DNA from: Acidobacteriota bacterium
GTDB lineage: Bacteria; Acidobacteriota; Terriglobia; Acidiferrales; UBA7541
Assembly (NCBI GenBank): GCA_021324935.1
Contig: JAJPIE010000045.1
Span: 62,001-126,000, forward strand
Direction: 5' to 3'
Length of the DNA: 64,000 bases
The notes under the pieces are model-generated. The model was given only the letters and a program-made list of their open reading frames with translations. It was not told where the DNA came from and ran no database searches. This document shows, piece after piece, positions 63,566-64,000 of the stretch (positions are counted from its first letter, which is position 1; each line of letters starts with the position of its first letter). The position numbers were made by a program, and so were the translations under genes.

Positions 63566-64000
63566 GTGAAGAGACACCGTTTTATCTCGCAGTCATCCGT
63601 TTGCGTATCGCTCCTGCCGAGCCTCGCTCTGCTCGCGCTGCTCCTCTTCCCCGCGCTGGCGACCGCGCAAAATAACGCACTGATCAGTGGCACGGTCACC
63701 GACAAATCCGGCGCTGCCGTCGTTGGCGCCCAGGTTGTCATCGCGAGCACTGGCGGCAACCTGACGCGTACCACGGAGACGAACGCCGATGGTGTCTATG
63801 TCGCTTCCGCGCTCCCTCCCGGCACCTACGATCTCACTGTCAGCGCCAAGGGCTTCGACAAGTTCCAAGCCAAAAACGTCGTTCTCGATGTCGCCCAGAA
63901 AGCGCGCGTCGACGTGGTGCTCACCGTCGGCACTATCACCGAGGAAGTCATCGTCTCCGGCGAAAACGTTGCCCAAGTCGATACGCAGTCCTCCGAAATC
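63566..64000 (+). CDS. TonB-dependent receptor with N-terminal carboxypeptidase-regulatory-like domain (partial)
   Basis: The start GTG 63566 follows GGAGG, and a signal peptide comes next (RHRFISQSSVCVSLLPSLAL, cleavage near ATAQ, residue 36). Residues 38-125 form a CarboxypepD_reg domain (ALISGTVTDKSGAAVVGAQVVIAST...YVASALPPGTYDLTVSAKGFDKF). TITEEVIVSGENVAQVDTQSSEI opens the plug-like region before the window ends at residue 145. This is the layout of Oar-like TonB-dependent outer-membrane proteins abundant in Acidobacteria, used for uptake of large or scarce substrates. The barrel is outside the window. Confidence 0.9.
   Translation, partial: MKRHRFISQSSVCVSLLPSLALLALLLFPALATAQNNALISGTVTDKSGAAVVGAQVVIASTGGNLTRTTETNADGVYVASALPPGTYDLTVSAKGFDKFQAKNVVLDVAQKARVDVVLTVGTITEEVIVSGENVAQVDTQSSEI

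Overview
The window looks like a chromosomal segment of an Acidobacteriota bacterium (inferred). It has high-GC coding DNA, a TonB-dependent receptor with an N-terminal carboxypeptidase-regulatory-like domain, a TPR/FG-GAP/UnbV surface protein, very large multihaem cytochromes and short palindromic repeats between genes. No rRNA, tRNA, IS element, prophage or CRISPR array was seen.

Region by region. (1) 1-8.4 kb, minus strand: a 23-haem and a 34-haem c-type cytochrome, an outer-membrane beta-barrel, a small exported protein and the start of a membrane protein, tightly packed and resembling a trans-envelope electron conduit. (2) 9.4-17.9 kb, minus: reductive pyrimidine catabolism, from NCS1 transporter through PreT, PreA, dihydropyrimidinase and carbamoyl-beta-alanine amidase to a class III aminotransferase. 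A MmsA-type dehydrogenase at 28.9-30.4 kb could finish the route to acetyl-CoA. (3) 18-22.4 kb: a cold-shock gene with a terminator in its leader, a divergent desaturase, then a response regulator, a PAS protein and a soluble MCP-like protein. (4) 22.5-30.4 kb: a KamA-family radical SAM enzyme, Hsp20, a TPM/nucleotidyltransferase/LemA group, a Rieske oxygenase and MmsA. (5) 30.8-35.8 kb, minus: a sugar-phosphate operon (degenerate PGI-like protein, HAD phosphatase-like protein, Zwf, Glk). (6) 36-45 kb: a YggX homologue, an ATP-grasp ligase downstream of a radical SAM protein whose in-frame TGA very probably encodes selenocysteine (C-U-A-E-P tail), aconitase, Lgt, an agmatinase-family enzyme and a permease. 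(7) 45.3-53.3 kb, minus: a cytochrome c oxidase operon with extra exported redox proteins, with a frameshift in coxA and an in-frame amber codon near the end of the second coxC. (8) 53.7-64 kb: two SH3-like exported proteins, a LacI regulator, a 1158-residue TPR/FG-GAP/UnbV protein, an amidase, a TPR protein and the start of a TonB-dependent receptor.

The strongest unusual signals are the selenocysteine codon with its downstream hairpin at about 37.85 kb, the multihaem/porin cluster, the degenerate PGI in the zwf-glk operon, the two lesions in the oxidase operon, the terminator inside the cspA leader, and a 135-bp structured element near 19.9 kb. All functions are inferred from reading the sequence; no database search was run.
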